DNA of 39,213 bases from Prevotellaceae bacterium. GTDB taxonomy: Bacteria > Bacteroidota > Bacteroidia > Bacteroidales > UBA932. Position numbers and translations under genes: made by a program. How positions within the stretch are numbered: position 1 is the stretch's first letter; every line of letters begins with the position of its first letter. Positions 10,161 through 19,910 of this stretch are shown here, piece by piece. Under the pieces are notes generated by a model. It worked only from the letters and a program-made list of their open reading frames with translations, had not been told where the DNA came from and ran no database searches. The stretch is from the NCBI GenBank assembly GCA_031274595.1, contig JAISPX010000050.1, forward strand, positions 1 to 39,213, written 5' to 3'.

Positions 10161-10997
10161 TTATTCATCTTCTTTAATTTGTTCACTTGTCTTGCCGAAT
10201 CGTCTTTCGCGCAATTGATAATTATAAATTGCATCAAACAGATGCTGCTTGCGAAAATCAGGCCAAAGTGTTTCGGTAAAATAAAATTCGCTGTAGGCTG
10301 CCTGCCACAGCAAAAAATTACTGAGACGTTTTTCTCCGCTGGTGCGAATTATCAGTTCCGGGTCGGGCATATCGCCTGTGTACAATTTTGATGAAATTAA
10401 TGTTTCGGTTATTTCATCCGACTTCATATTTTTGTCATTAATTTCTTGTACACAGCATTTTACACATTCGATAATTTCCTCGCGCGAACCGTAATTAAGC
10501 GCCAGTGTCAACGTCAAACCTGCGTTTTCGGCTGTAAATATAGTTGCTTTTTTTAATTTTTCCTGAATTTTATCGTTCATTTTTGAAATATTGCCTATTG
10601 TTTTCAGTCGCACCTGATTTTTATGCAACTCGGGAAGTTCTTTTTCTATTGCAGAAATGAGCATATTCATCAATTCTTCAACTTCGTCTTTCGGGCGATT
10701 CCAGTTTTCCGTAGAAAAAGTGAAAAGAGTTAAAAACTTCACTCCTATTTCGCCTGCGCCTTCAACAGTTGAGCGAACGGAATTTAATGCATGGCGATGA
10801 CCAAAAATCCTTTTCAGTCCCTGTTTTGTTGCCCAGCGTCCGTTGCCATCCATTATTATGGCAATGTGTTTTGGAATTTTATTTTTGTCAAGTCTATGCA
10901 CTGTTTTTTTATTATAATTCTTTATTAATTCCTTTATAGTAACGTTTTTTTGTACTTTTATTTGTTTTGTACGTTGCGCACGGCATTTGGTCAACAA
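10161..10997 (-). CDS. uppS: Isoprenyl transferase (undecaprenyl diphosphate synthase)
   Basis: HIAIIMDGNGRWA, LTLFTFSTENWNRP, PELIIRTSGEKRLSNFLLWQAAYSEFYF; true start probably downstream of the ORF-track Met. Confidence 0.94.
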   Translation of the reverse strand: MLTKCRAQRTKQIKVQKNVTIKELIKNYNKKTVHRLDKNKIPKHIAIIMDGNGRWATKQGLKRIFGHRHALNSVRSTVEGAGEIGVKFLTLFTFSTENWNRPKDEVEELMNMLISAIEKELPELHKNQVRLKTIGNISKMNDKIQEKLKKATIFTAENAGLTLTLALNYGSREEIIECVKCCVQEINDKNMKSDEITETLISSKLYTGDMPDPELIIRTSGEKRLSNFLLWQAAYSEFYFTETLWPDFRKQHLFDAIYNYQLRERRFGKTSEQIKEDE

Positions 10998-11745
10998 ATC
11001 TGTAACTGACTGTGAACAATACAGTCGAAACCCAATCTTTGTTGAATATATTAAACGAATTGTTTTCGCTTCTGTTTATGTAATAATCTATTTTGTCGGT
11101 ATTGGTTTTGTGAAATACACATTCGATTCCGATTGTCCACTGATTTACGGGTGAAAATTTAAATCCGAATCCCATTGGAACAGTAACGCTTGATGCGGTT
11201 TTTAGCGAATCATACAACATTGGATAAGTTTTTATTGCATTACTCATATACGGTTCGTTGTTGATTTTGTTTTTATCGAAATACATATATCCGGCTCCGA
11301 CTATCAAAAACGGAGTAAAAATTTGCTGACGCTTGGGGTCAACCGATGAAAAAGGAAAGAAATTAAATTCTGCAAAAGCATCAACAGTATAAAAGTTGCG
11401 TTTAAAACCAATACCCGCGCCTTGAGGAAATCCTTGCAGTCCGCCTTCGTATTTACGCGAATCGCCTTTCACCATTCCTGCCGAAGCCTGAATTCTCACG
11501 TTTATATATTTTGTAAAGTTATGCCTGTATAATAATCCTGCCATTGGATTAATCATGTATGGAACAACGCTTTCATTAAAATCTCCCATATAGTAGGAAA
11601 TCCCGCCCGCTACGCCTATTTCGCTTTTGTGAACGGGCGTAAGCAATCCGTTGCTCTCTTGCGAAAACGAAGGAACACAAAATATTAATAATATTATAGA
11701 TACATATATTTTTATTGTCTTTGTCAATTGTTTAAATTTTAGCAA
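10912..11745 (-). CDS. DUF6089-like outer membrane beta-barrel protein
   Basis: 277 aa; signal peptide, EIGVAGGISYYMGDFN; located next to uppS/bamA as usual in Bacteroidetes. Confidence 0.75.
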   Translation of the reverse strand: MLKFKQLTKTIKIYVSIILLIFCVPSFSQESNGLLTPVHKSEIGVAGGISYYMGDFNESVVPYMINPMAGLLYRHNFTKYINVRIQASAGMVKGDSRKYEGGLQGFPQGAGIGFKRNFYTVDAFAEFNFFPFSSVDPKRQQIFTPFLIVGAGYMYFDKNKINNEPYMSNAIKTYPMLYDSLKTASSVTVPMGFGFKFSPVNQWTIGIECVFHKTNTDKIDYYINRSENNSFNIFNKDWVSTVLFTVSYRFVDQMPCATYKTNKSTKKRYYKGINKEL

Positions 11746-11778
11746 AATGTAAATAAACCTGCAAAGGTAATATTTATT

Positions 11779-12687
11779 TTATGTTTTATTGTTATCGGAG
11801 TGTTGATAAACGTTAATGTCATTACGAATATCATATCCCCACATTAATTTATTTCTAAGTGTTTTATAAAAATTCACGCTGTTTGGTTTTATTATGCTTA
11901 TTTCATATTTTGATTTTTTCAATGTAAATTCCATTCCCGATTCTACTTCAAACATTTGGTTATCGACAGTCAGCATTGCTTTTTCGCCGCGTGTTTGCAG
12001 TTTTATTTTTATTTCAATATCATCGGATATTACAAACGGGCGTATTGCCAGATTGTGAGGAGCAATCGGAGATATTACGAAATTTGATGCTGTTGGAACA
12101 ATTATAGGTCCTCCAACGCTCATCGAATATGCCGTTGAACCTGTGGGCGTGGCAATTATCAGTCCGTCCGACCAATATTGAGATAAACGTTCGCCGTTAA
12201 TTTCTACGGTTGTGGAAATAAGCGCAGGCATCGTGCGCTGCAAAGTTATTTCGTTGAGAGCGCAGGCTGAAATATTTTTTTTGCCTTGTGCTTCAACATG
12301 TATTAATGTACGATGTTCAGTTTCATATTTTCCATTTAAGATTTCGCCTAAAACGGTCTGAAATTCGTCAACCGAAACATTTGCCAAAAATCCCAAAGAA
12401 CCAGTATTTACGCCGATTATCGGGATATTGTTTTTTCGGACAAAACGTGTTGCTTCCAAAAAAGTTCCATCGCCGCCGAGACTTACAAAAAAAGAAAAAT
12501 CGGCAGTAATATAATTTTCTTCCGAGAAAGTGGAACATTCGCAAAAATCAGGCGTTTTTTTTGCCAAAAATTTTGCAAACTCATCATAAAGAAAAAGCCC
12601 GCATCCATTAGCTTTTAACAAATTCAATATCGCCAAATAATTGTCGATCGATGATAGTATGTTTCTACCGTAAACAGCAATTTTCAT
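11779..12687 (-). CDS. nadK: NAD kinase
   Basis: SLGGDGTFLEATR, NTGSLGFLA, DGLIIATPTGSTAYSMSVGGPI; start re-assigned to MKIAVYGR. Confidence 0.94.
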   Translation of the reverse strand: MKIAVYGRNILSSIDNYLAILNLLKANGCGLFLYDEFAKFLAKKTPDFCECSTFSEENYITADFSFFVSLGGDGTFLEATRFVRKNNIPIIGVNTGSLGFLANVSVDEFQTVLGEILNGKYETEHRTLIHVEAQGKKNISACALNEITLQRTMPALISTTVEINGERLSQYWSDGLIIATPTGSTAYSMSVGGPIIVPTASNFVISPIAPHNLAIRPFVISDDIEIKIKLQTRGEKAMLTVDNQMFEVESGMEFTLKKSKYEISIIKPNSVNFYKTLRNKLMWGYDIRNDINVYQHSDNNKT

Positions 12688-12788
12688 AAACTGAAATTTT
12701 TGGCAAGTTATATCTTTTTTTGTTACAAAAAGCATCTATTTGCAGAATAAATACTAACTTTGTGAATAAAAACATAATATTTAACACA

Positions 12789-13502
12789 ATGACAAAATTA
12801 AGTGTTAATATAAACAAAATAGCCACGTTACGAAATGCGCGTGGCGGAAACGTTCCTGACATTTTACAGGTTGCTGTAGATTGTCAGCGGTTTGGGGCGC
12901 AAGGCATAACTGTTCACCCGCGTCCCGACGAACGTCATATAAGGTATTCGGATGTGCAAAATCTGAAATCTTTGGTAATAACAGAATTTAACATCGAAGG
13001 AAATCCTTTGCCGAAGTTCATAGATTTGGTTCTTGAGACTTGTCCCAATCAGGTTACGTTAGTGCCTGATACTCACGACCAAATTACTTCAAATGCAGGT
13101 TGGGATACAAAGAAACACAAGGATTTTCTGAGAAATATTATCTCAATTTTCAAAAAACAAGGAATAAGAACATCTGTTTTTGTTGATACCGATTTGATTA
13201 ATATTTGCTATGCCGCCGAAACAGGAGCCGACCGTATTGAACTGTACACCGAACCTTATGCGGCAAATTTTGCGGAAAACAAAGAAAAAGCAATAAAACC
13301 GTTTGTTATTGCGGCGCAAAAGGCTACGGAACTTGGATTGGGAATAAATGCAGGACATGATTTGAACCTCGAAAATTTGAAATTTTTATGCGCAAAAATT
13401 CCTGATATTCTTGAAGTTTCCATTGGTCACGCCCTGATAAGCGATGCAATTTATTTCGGACTTGAAAATACAATACAACTTTATTTGAGGCAATTAAAAT
13501 GA
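12789..13502 (+). CDS. pdxJ: Pyridoxine 5'-phosphate synthase
   Basis: [56 protein letters not shown]. Confidence 0.95.
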   Translation: MTKLSVNINKIATLRNARGGNVPDILQVAVDCQRFGAQGITVHPRPDERHIRYSDVQNLKSLVITEFNIEGNPLPKFIDLVLETCPNQVTLVPDTHDQITSNAGWDTKKHKDFLRNIISIFKKQGIRTSVFVDTDLINICYAAETGADRIELYTEPYAANFAENKEKAIKPFVIAAQKATELGLGINAGHDLNLENLKFLCAKIPDILEVSIGHALISDAIYFGLENTIQLYLRQLK

Positions 13503-13575
13503 AAGTTTCATTATTAACTCTAATGTTTTTTTGATTTTTAATCGGTTAATTTATACTGTAAAAATTATCCAATTT

Positions 13576-13707
13576 CAACATCACCGTGTTGAGTGCGCAA
13601 CATCGCCGTCTTGCAAATGCAACACCGCCGTGTTGAGTGCGCAACACCGCCGTGTTGAGTGGGCGACACCGCCGTCTTGCAAATGCAACATCTTTATCTT
13701 ATACAAA
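13576..13707. repeat. Intergenic tandem repeat, 22-bp period, two alternating unit types (A B A A B, plus a decayed unit)
   Basis: Units begin at 13576, 13598, 13620, 13642, 13664, 13686; type A CAACACCGCCGTGTTGAGTGCG, type B CAACATCGCCGTCTTGCAAATG. Confidence 0.92.
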
Positions 13708-14102
13708 CCAGCCATCAAAATATGCATAATTTTTTTTGATTACCTGTTTACTATATTTATTATTTGCGATTTCTCGGCGAAAGCGCCCAAATCGTATCCT
13801 ATAAAACGAATAAAAATATAATTCGCTGTTTTGTAACGTATTTCAGTTTCAATATAACTCCCTTCGGGACTTTTTATTAACCATTTTGTTATTTACTATT
13901 TATCATTGTATCATTAAAAATATCCGAATTTGCTTATGCCAAATTTGTAAAGATTTTATGAATATAAACTGTAATTAAAAAAAAACATATAAATTTGTTT
14001 CCGAATTGCAAAAAGTCAATTTTACGGATAATAATTTTACAAAGCATTTATTACGCATTGCAAAAAATTGAATTAATTATATAATGTTATCAATCTTACA
14101 AA

Positions 14103-15056
14103 ATGAAAATATCGGACATAATAAAAAACGCAAAAAAAACTCTTTTCACATTTGAAATCTTGCCTCCTCTGAAAGGCGGAAGTTTTGGTGAAATACAACG
14201 CACAATAGAACCATTGCTTGAGTTTTCGCCATCGTATATAAATGTTACATGCCATCGCGCCGAAACGGCTTACCGCAAAAACCAAAAAGGCGAAACCGAA
14301 CGCTATACGACAAAAAAACGTCCGGGAAGCGTTGGCGTGGCTGCCGCAGTAAAATTTAAATACAATATCGAAATTGTTCCACATGTGATTTGTGCGGGTT
14401 TTACGCGAGACGAAACCGAAGATGCTCTTATTGATTACAATTACTTGGAAATGTACAATCTTCTTGTTTTGCGCGGCGACAAAATGAAATCCGACCCTGT
14501 TTTTATTGCCGAAAAAAACGGACATGCTCATGCTGTTGACTTGCTTTTGCAAATAAAAAACATGAACAAAGGGATATATCTGAATGACGAAATTGAAAAC
14601 GCCACGCCAACCAATTTTTCGTGCGGCGTAGCCGGATATCCCGAAAAACATGCAGATGCAAAAAGCATGGAGCAGGATATTTTGTATTTAAAGGAAAAAG
14701 TAGATGCAGGCGCCGATTATATTGTAACGCAAATGTTTTTTGATAATTCAAAATATTTTGATTTTGTAAAACGTTGCCGTGAAATCGGCATCTCAATACC
14801 GATAATTCCCGGAGTGAAACCAATTGCAACAATGAATCAGGTTGATGTTTTGCCAAAATTGTTTAACCTCTCGTTGCCAAAAGAACTGGAAACCGAATTG
14901 AGAAAATGCACAACAAACGAAGATGCAAAATCCGTAGGCACAGAATGGCTTACAATGCAAGCGATGGAATTGAAAAAAGCAAATGTTCCTGCTATTCATA
15001 TTTACACATTCGGCATTCCCGATAACGTTGCCAAAGTGTGCAAAGCGGTGTTTTGA
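14103..15056 (+). CDS. metF: Methylenetetrahydrofolate reductase
   Basis: 317 aa; FTFEILPPLKGGSF, YINVTCHRAE, NLLVLRGDK, GADYIVTQMFFDN, IPIIPGVKPI. Confidence 0.95.
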   Translation: MKISDIIKNAKKTLFTFEILPPLKGGSFGEIQRTIEPLLEFSPSYINVTCHRAETAYRKNQKGETERYTTKKRPGSVGVAAAVKFKYNIEIVPHVICAGFTRDETEDALIDYNYLEMYNLLVLRGDKMKSDPVFIAEKNGHAHAVDLLLQIKNMNKGIYLNDEIENATPTNFSCGVAGYPEKHADAKSMEQDILYLKEKVDAGADYIVTQMFFDNSKYFDFVKRCREIGISIPIIPGVKPIATMNQVDVLPKLFNLSLPKELETELRKCTTNEDAKSVGTEWLTMQAMELKKANVPAIHIYTFGIPDNVAKVCKAVF

Positions 15057-15100
15057 AAGTCTGATATCACACATATTACATCATTTTATTAAAATAATTA

Positions 15101-15131
15101 TTGGTAAATAAAGATAATTATCATACCTTTG
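15101..15131 (+). promoter_or_regulatory. Bacteroidetes-type promoter for leader element copy 1 (TTG - 20 bp - TACCTTTG)
   Basis: TTG 15101-15103, TACCTTTG 15124-15131, spacer 20 bp. Confidence 0.65.
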
Positions 15132-15138
15132 TGTTAGT

Positions 15139-15463
15139 AAATGTAAATATTGTGCGCTTATGGTATAAAAAAGCAGGCGATACGCACATTTTAAGATTGA
15201 AAAAAGCGTTTAGCTGATGTTCAGGTGTTACGAAATCTCAACAATTTCTATAACCAACAGTGAATAAAGCGATGAACGCTCACGTCGATTCCGGCGTGGG
15301 CTTTATTCATTTATTTTGTTGGTTAGGTAGTTGAGAACCTCGTAGCATGGATAACATAGAATTTTGTCCGCGCTTTTTTTATGTGCGTATTTTTGAAAAA
15401 GATTTTGGGACAAGAGGTCTGAATATGCCGAAAACCGACTTAAAACAAGGAGTAGGCAATTAA
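15139..15463 (+). ncRNA. Candidate structured leader RNA, copy 1 (long form)
   Basis: Nested complementary segments plus 5' and 3' blocks shared with 22896-23085; see findings. Not recognised as a known RNA family. Confidence 0.55.
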
Positions 15464-15479
15464 TTTAAAAAATAAAGTT

Positions 15480-16346
15480 ATGGAATTTTTCAAAAGAAAT
15501 TTTTATCTAATCGGCGGATTGCTATTGCTCCTGTGTTGTGCTTTGCCTTTCGCATCAAGTGTAAGCGGGTTCGGCTTTTTTGCAGGATACGGCATCGGAT
15601 TTATTGCTACATTAGGCGTTTTGCTTATTTTAATCGGCGCTGTTGTTTTAACCTTTATTCCTGCCAATAAAGATACCAACCTCACGCCCAAAGTGAAATT
15701 GTCGTTTGCGGCAAAACTGGCTGCCATTATAGGCGGCGGGCTTGTATTTATTTGGGTTTTATCGTATGGCAGCGAATATGGAGGTAAACATACTTTGGGA
15801 GCAGGATTGATTTTTGCGCTTATTTTTGCCATTGCCCTTTTATGCGAAAAACAACTTTTTGCTGCCATTGAGAAACAAAACGGAACTCAAATTGCATCCG
15901 ACAAATTATTAAAACCCGTAAACATTATCGGCGGCGTATTATTGTTGATATTTTGTCTTTTACCTTTTATTTCTGTTTCTTTAGATTTAGGATATTTTGG
16001 ATCAGAAAGCAAATCGGCAAATGCGTTTGGTTTTTTTGAGGCTGATGCGATAAAAATGATCGGGTCTTTGCCAATGATAGGCGTTTTATTTATTTTGATT
16101 GGCGCTGCCGCGCTGATTTTTGTTTCGGCAACCAAAGATATTCCGCTTACTCCGAAAATCAGCCTCTCGCTTGTTGCAAAATTAGTTGCTCTTGTCGGAG
16201 GATTAATTGTTATCGTTTTGATTTTAGTAGCAAACGATAAATTACATGGGATGTTAAATTTGGGTATAGGATTAATTTTTGTACTTATTGTGGATGTTAT
16301 TTTGTTGTTCGACAAGCAGATTGTTGCGGCAATCGGTAAAAAATAA
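15480..16346 (+). CDS. Hypothetical polytopic membrane protein with internal duplication
   Basis: 288 aa; two homologous halves (IGGLLLLLCCALPF...VLLILIGAVVLTFIPANKDTNLTPKVKLS; IGGVLLLIFCLLPF...VLFILIGAAALIFVSATKDIPLTPKISLS). Confidence 0.8.
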   Translation: MEFFKRNFYLIGGLLLLLCCALPFASSVSGFGFFAGYGIGFIATLGVLLILIGAVVLTFIPANKDTNLTPKVKLSFAAKLAAIIGGGLVFIWVLSYGSEYGGKHTLGAGLIFALIFAIALLCEKQLFAAIEKQNGTQIASDKLLKPVNIIGGVLLLIFCLLPFISVSLDLGYFGSESKSANAFGFFEADAIKMIGSLPMIGVLFILIGAAALIFVSATKDIPLTPKISLSLVAKLVALVGGLIVIVLILVANDKLHGMLNLGIGLIFVLIVDVILLFDKQIVAAIGKK

Positions 16347-16580
16347 CATAAACAAATAAAATGAAATATGGCGGGAATGAGCCTGCTATATAAAACAGGT
16401 AGAATTTTGCAGCAATATGAAATGTTATGTTTTTATTTTATCAAAATATGCGCTCCATCATGTATGTTGCTGGTTCTATCTTTTTATATTAATACCAAAC
16501 CGCTATTAAGAAATGGTAAATCGTAAATAATAAAATAGTAAATGATTTATCATTATCTCATTAGGCATTAACCTCTGTCA

Positions 16581-17585
16581 TTAATATTTCACAAACTCAA
16601 AATACGGCACAGTAGTCCATTTGCCTTTGCGAATATCAAACTGCTGCAAAGCGCCGGCACGAACTCCGAAATTTTCGTTAACCTTAAATTCCAAATAACC
16701 GCCGTAATAGGTTTGTGGATACATTCCCATGCCCTGCGACATTGTTCCGTAACTGTTTCTCAGCGAATATTGCCCCATTCCCGCAATCTTTACTCTGTCG
16801 GTAATCCAGTAACCTATATCGCCATTAAAACCAAAATCGTTGTTATGCGCTCCGTTGATTGAATAATTAGCGCCGTAAAAACCTGTTTTAATGTAAAATT
16901 TATCGGTAACTGCAAAATTTATGTTACTGCCGTAGTAAGTTTGCGGACGACCGCCATACATTCCGCGCGAAATCAGATTTTTGTTGTCGTCGAGCGAATG
17001 CATCCCAAATACATTAAGCATAACCTTGTCGGAAAGCAGATAATTGATTTCGGCATTAATGTTTATATCATATTTGGATTTATCGTCTTCGCGATATTTA
17101 TCAGCCGAAATTCCTGTCGAGAATTGCAAACGGTCGGTAAAATATGTATATGAGCCGCCGACATTTTCTATTGTTCCTATAAGCATATACGTTTTGCGGC
17201 TTTGATAGGTTGCAAGAAAACTGTTGCGCGTAAGCCCCAGATATCCGCCATGATTAAAATCGTATGACAACGGAGTCTGCGCCGCCAAAGGATTTGGCGT
17301 TGTTTTGGCAATATATGATTCCAATGTATAATCGTATCGCGGAAGCTCAAACGATTTTGAAGAATACGGATTATTGTAAGCCGAATTTGTTTCGGGCGCA
17401 GGAAAAAGCCTTACGGGATAAATGTTTTTTATTGTTTCCGTATTTGTATTTACATTGATTTTTTCCTTTGTTTCGGATTGATTAAAATTTGTTTTTACAG
17501 TATCAACAACCTGTTCCGATTGCGATTTTGCAGAAATTGCAATAAATAAAAAACCTGACACTAATATTGTTTTCGCCGCTTTCAT
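16581..17585 (-). CDS. Putative outer membrane beta-barrel protein
   Basis: 334 aa; signal peptide, repeated amphipathic strands, C-terminal aromatic (FEFVKY). Confidence 0.7.
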   Translation of the reverse strand: MKAAKTILVSGFLFIAISAKSQSEQVVDTVKTNFNQSETKEKINVNTNTETIKNIYPVRLFPAPETNSAYNNPYSSKSFELPRYDYTLESYIAKTTPNPLAAQTPLSYDFNHGGYLGLTRNSFLATYQSRKTYMLIGTIENVGGSYTYFTDRLQFSTGISADKYREDDKSKYDININAEINYLLSDKVMLNVFGMHSLDDNKNLISRGMYGGRPQTYYGSNINFAVTDKFYIKTGFYGANYSINGAHNNDFGFNGDIGYWITDRVKIAGMGQYSLRNSYGTMSQGMGMYPQTYYGGYLEFKVNENFGVRAGALQQFDIRKGKWTTVPYFEFVKY

Positions 17586-17592
17586 TTATAAT

Positions 17593-18849
17593 TTAACTCT
17601 TTCTGTATATTACAAGTTTTTGTCCTATACGTATCAGATTGTTATTGCCAATATTGTTCCAATACCTCAGGTTTGAAGAACTTACTTTGTATTTTTGCGC
17701 AATTCCGCCAACAGTTTCTCCCTTTTTTACTATATGAACAATCTGTTTTCCGCTTCCCGCCGGAACGCTGTATTGCGCAGGCGCTGCAAGAACTTTGGGA
17801 TTGAAATAAACAGAATCATTGTACGAATATATTAGATTTTCATTGTCGATAAACGGAATTGTATATGTGTGCGGCAGTATCAACGTGTAAGGCTTTTCTT
17901 TCCCCGGAATAATATCGCGGCGATATTGCGGATTCAAACTGCGGATTGTTTCTATTGGTATTCCTATCACCTTTGATATTTGCTCGAAATGCAGCATTTT
18001 GTTTACAATAAAAGTATCAACCGCAACAGGCATTATTGGCGGCGCTTTTTTCAATCCGTGTTCTTTGTAATAAGTCAAAGCATAAGTTGCTCCGATAAAC
18101 ATTGGCACATAGCCTCGCGTTTCGCGAGGCAGATACGGATAAATGCTCCAATAGTCGGTTTTTCCGCCAGCGCGGCGAATTGCTTTTTTTACATTTCCTT
18201 CGCCGCAATTATATGATGCTATTACCAAAGTCCAATCGCCGAAAATTTTATACATTGTACTCATATATTTCGCCGCAGCATGGCAGGCGGCAACAGGGTC
18301 GCAACGCTCGTCAACAAACGATGTAATATTTAATCCGTAATATTTTGCCGTGCGAAACATAAACTGCCATGCTCCTGTGGCTTTTACCCGCGATACGGCT
18401 ATGGGATTTAGCGCCGATTCTATCACCGCCATTGTTTTAAGTTCGAGAGGCAAACCGTAATTATACAATATTTCTTCAAAAACAGGAAAATAATAATCGC
18501 CAAGACTCAATATTTCTTCCGTTTTGTTTCGATATTTTTGTGTGTAAACAATAATAAACCGACGTACTATATCATTGTAAGGAAGATGTACCACGCTTGC
18601 TATTTGCGAGAGGCGATTAATGTAAACACTATCGTGAAGTTCAGCCGCAGGCATGTATTCATCTTCGTTAAAGTAATCGGTAGTATCAATATTTTGCAAA
18701 TAAAAAGCAGAAAGCAAACTATCAATCGTATTGCTATATTCAAAATCGGTATCTTCGTTTGATATTTCGTTATCAAGCGCATTGTTTTCTTGTGCCGAAG
18801 CATTAAAAAACAAAATATTTGCAATAAAAATAATCAGTATTTTTTTCAT
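17593..18849 (-). CDS. Lytic transglycosylase with C-terminal LysM domain (MltD-like)
   Basis: 418 aa; AVIESALNPIAVSRVKATGAWQFM, SYNCGEGNVKKAI, HIVKKGETVGGIAQKYKV. Confidence 0.93.
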   Translation of the reverse strand: MKKILIIFIANILFFNASAQENNALDNEISNEDTDFEYSNTIDSLLSAFYLQNIDTTDYFNEDEYMPAAELHDSVYINRLSQIASVVHLPYNDIVRRFIIVYTQKYRNKTEEILSLGDYYFPVFEEILYNYGLPLELKTMAVIESALNPIAVSRVKATGAWQFMFRTAKYYGLNITSFVDERCDPVAACHAAAKYMSTMYKIFGDWTLVIASYNCGEGNVKKAIRRAGGKTDYWSIYPYLPRETRGYVPMFIGATYALTYYKEHGLKKAPPIMPVAVDTFIVNKMLHFEQISKVIGIPIETIRSLNPQYRRDIIPGKEKPYTLILPHTYTIPFIDNENLIYSYNDSVYFNPKVLAAPAQYSVPAGSGKQIVHIVKKGETVGGIAQKYKVSSSNLRYWNNIGNNNLIRIGQKLVIYRKS

Positions 18850-18861
18850 CTTTTTAATATT

Positions 18862-19809
18862 TTAAAATTTCAATTTTAATTTTATTCCTACCGAAGGCGT
18901 TACATTTCCCGATGCAAACGATGCTTCGTTGAGCAATGTAGGCTCGCATCTAAACGACAGTTCATCATTTATGTCAAAATAACTTAGATGTGCAAATACA
19001 TTTGCATCAATTATATTAAGTATATACACCAAACCTGTTGCCAATATTGTTAAATCTCTGTTTCGTCTTGCCATGTCGCGGGCGTTTCTCAAAGTTGTCG
19101 AACTGTATCGTCCTCCAAATTCATCCAAATCTGTGCTTGTGCCGTTTTCCACCGCATATTTTTTATTGTAAGCAGTTCTGTATCGCCGATATTGACTGTC
19201 GCACTGGTCAATCCAATACACACAAAATCCGAGTCCTCCGTAAATTATCGGGATTTTCCAATAATCGCCGTTGTAGGCTTGTCCCAAACCCGGAAGGAAA
19301 GCGGAATACAATGTTGCCCGCTGCGGACTTATAGGATTGTTTTTTTTGTCTGTTTTATATGATGAGATAGCATCAATTGCTCCTGCAAGATAAAACACTC
19401 CAACTCCAATGTATGATAAATCTCTGTTGCGTTTATAGGTATTATAATTATCGGCTGTTTTCTGATATTTCTTGATATAGTCGTTCACTACGATTTCAGG
19501 AAGTCCTGCCGATTGAGCATAATTAATCATATTGCGTGCATACATTGCATCTTTCAGTTTTGAGTTGAAATGTAATCCCGATGCCAAACCTCCGCCAATT
19601 CCTGCATAGATAACAGGAATTTTCCAATAATCGCGGTTATATGCTTGTCCGTAGCCGGGTACAATCAGTGTTCCCAGCAGCACTTTGCTCATTGATAACG
19701 AATCTTTCCCCTGCAATCCGCGAATAAAACTTTTACCTTGTGCCGATAACATATTCGGCTGCATTGCTGTTATCAGAAAAACAAATATGTATATAAAATT
19801 TTTCTTCAA
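18862..19809 (-). CDS. DUF5683 domain protein
   Basis: 315 aa; duplicated PGxGQAYNxDYWKIPxIYxGxG motif; downstream of parAB. Confidence 0.82.
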   Translation of the reverse strand: MKKNFIYIFVFLITAMQPNMLSAQGKSFIRGLQGKDSLSMSKVLLGTLIVPGYGQAYNRDYWKIPVIYAGIGGGLASGLHFNSKLKDAMYARNMINYAQSAGLPEIVVNDYIKKYQKTADNYNTYKRNRDLSYIGVGVFYLAGAIDAISSYKTDKKNNPISPQRATLYSAFLPGLGQAYNGDYWKIPIIYGGLGFCVYWIDQCDSQYRRYRTAYNKKYAVENGTSTDLDEFGGRYSSTTLRNARDMARRNRDLTILATGLVYILNIIDANVFAHLSYFDINDELSFRCEPTLLNEASFASGNVTPSVGIKLKLKF

Positions 19810-19910
19810 AATTTATTTTTTATATGTAAACTTCACAGAAAATTATCTGTTTGTTTACCGTTTAACATTGTTATTGTTCTTCCGTAAAACAATAATTTTG
19901 TTACATTATG

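Noticed and set aside
13576-13707. CRISPR array
   Set aside because: Repeats are contiguous 22-mers with no spacers and no cas genes in the window; same reasoning applies to 23944-24044 and 31538-31684.
13531-13821. 96-aa ORF across the 22-bp array
   Set aside because: Low-complexity translation of the tandem repeat; no plausible protein signature.
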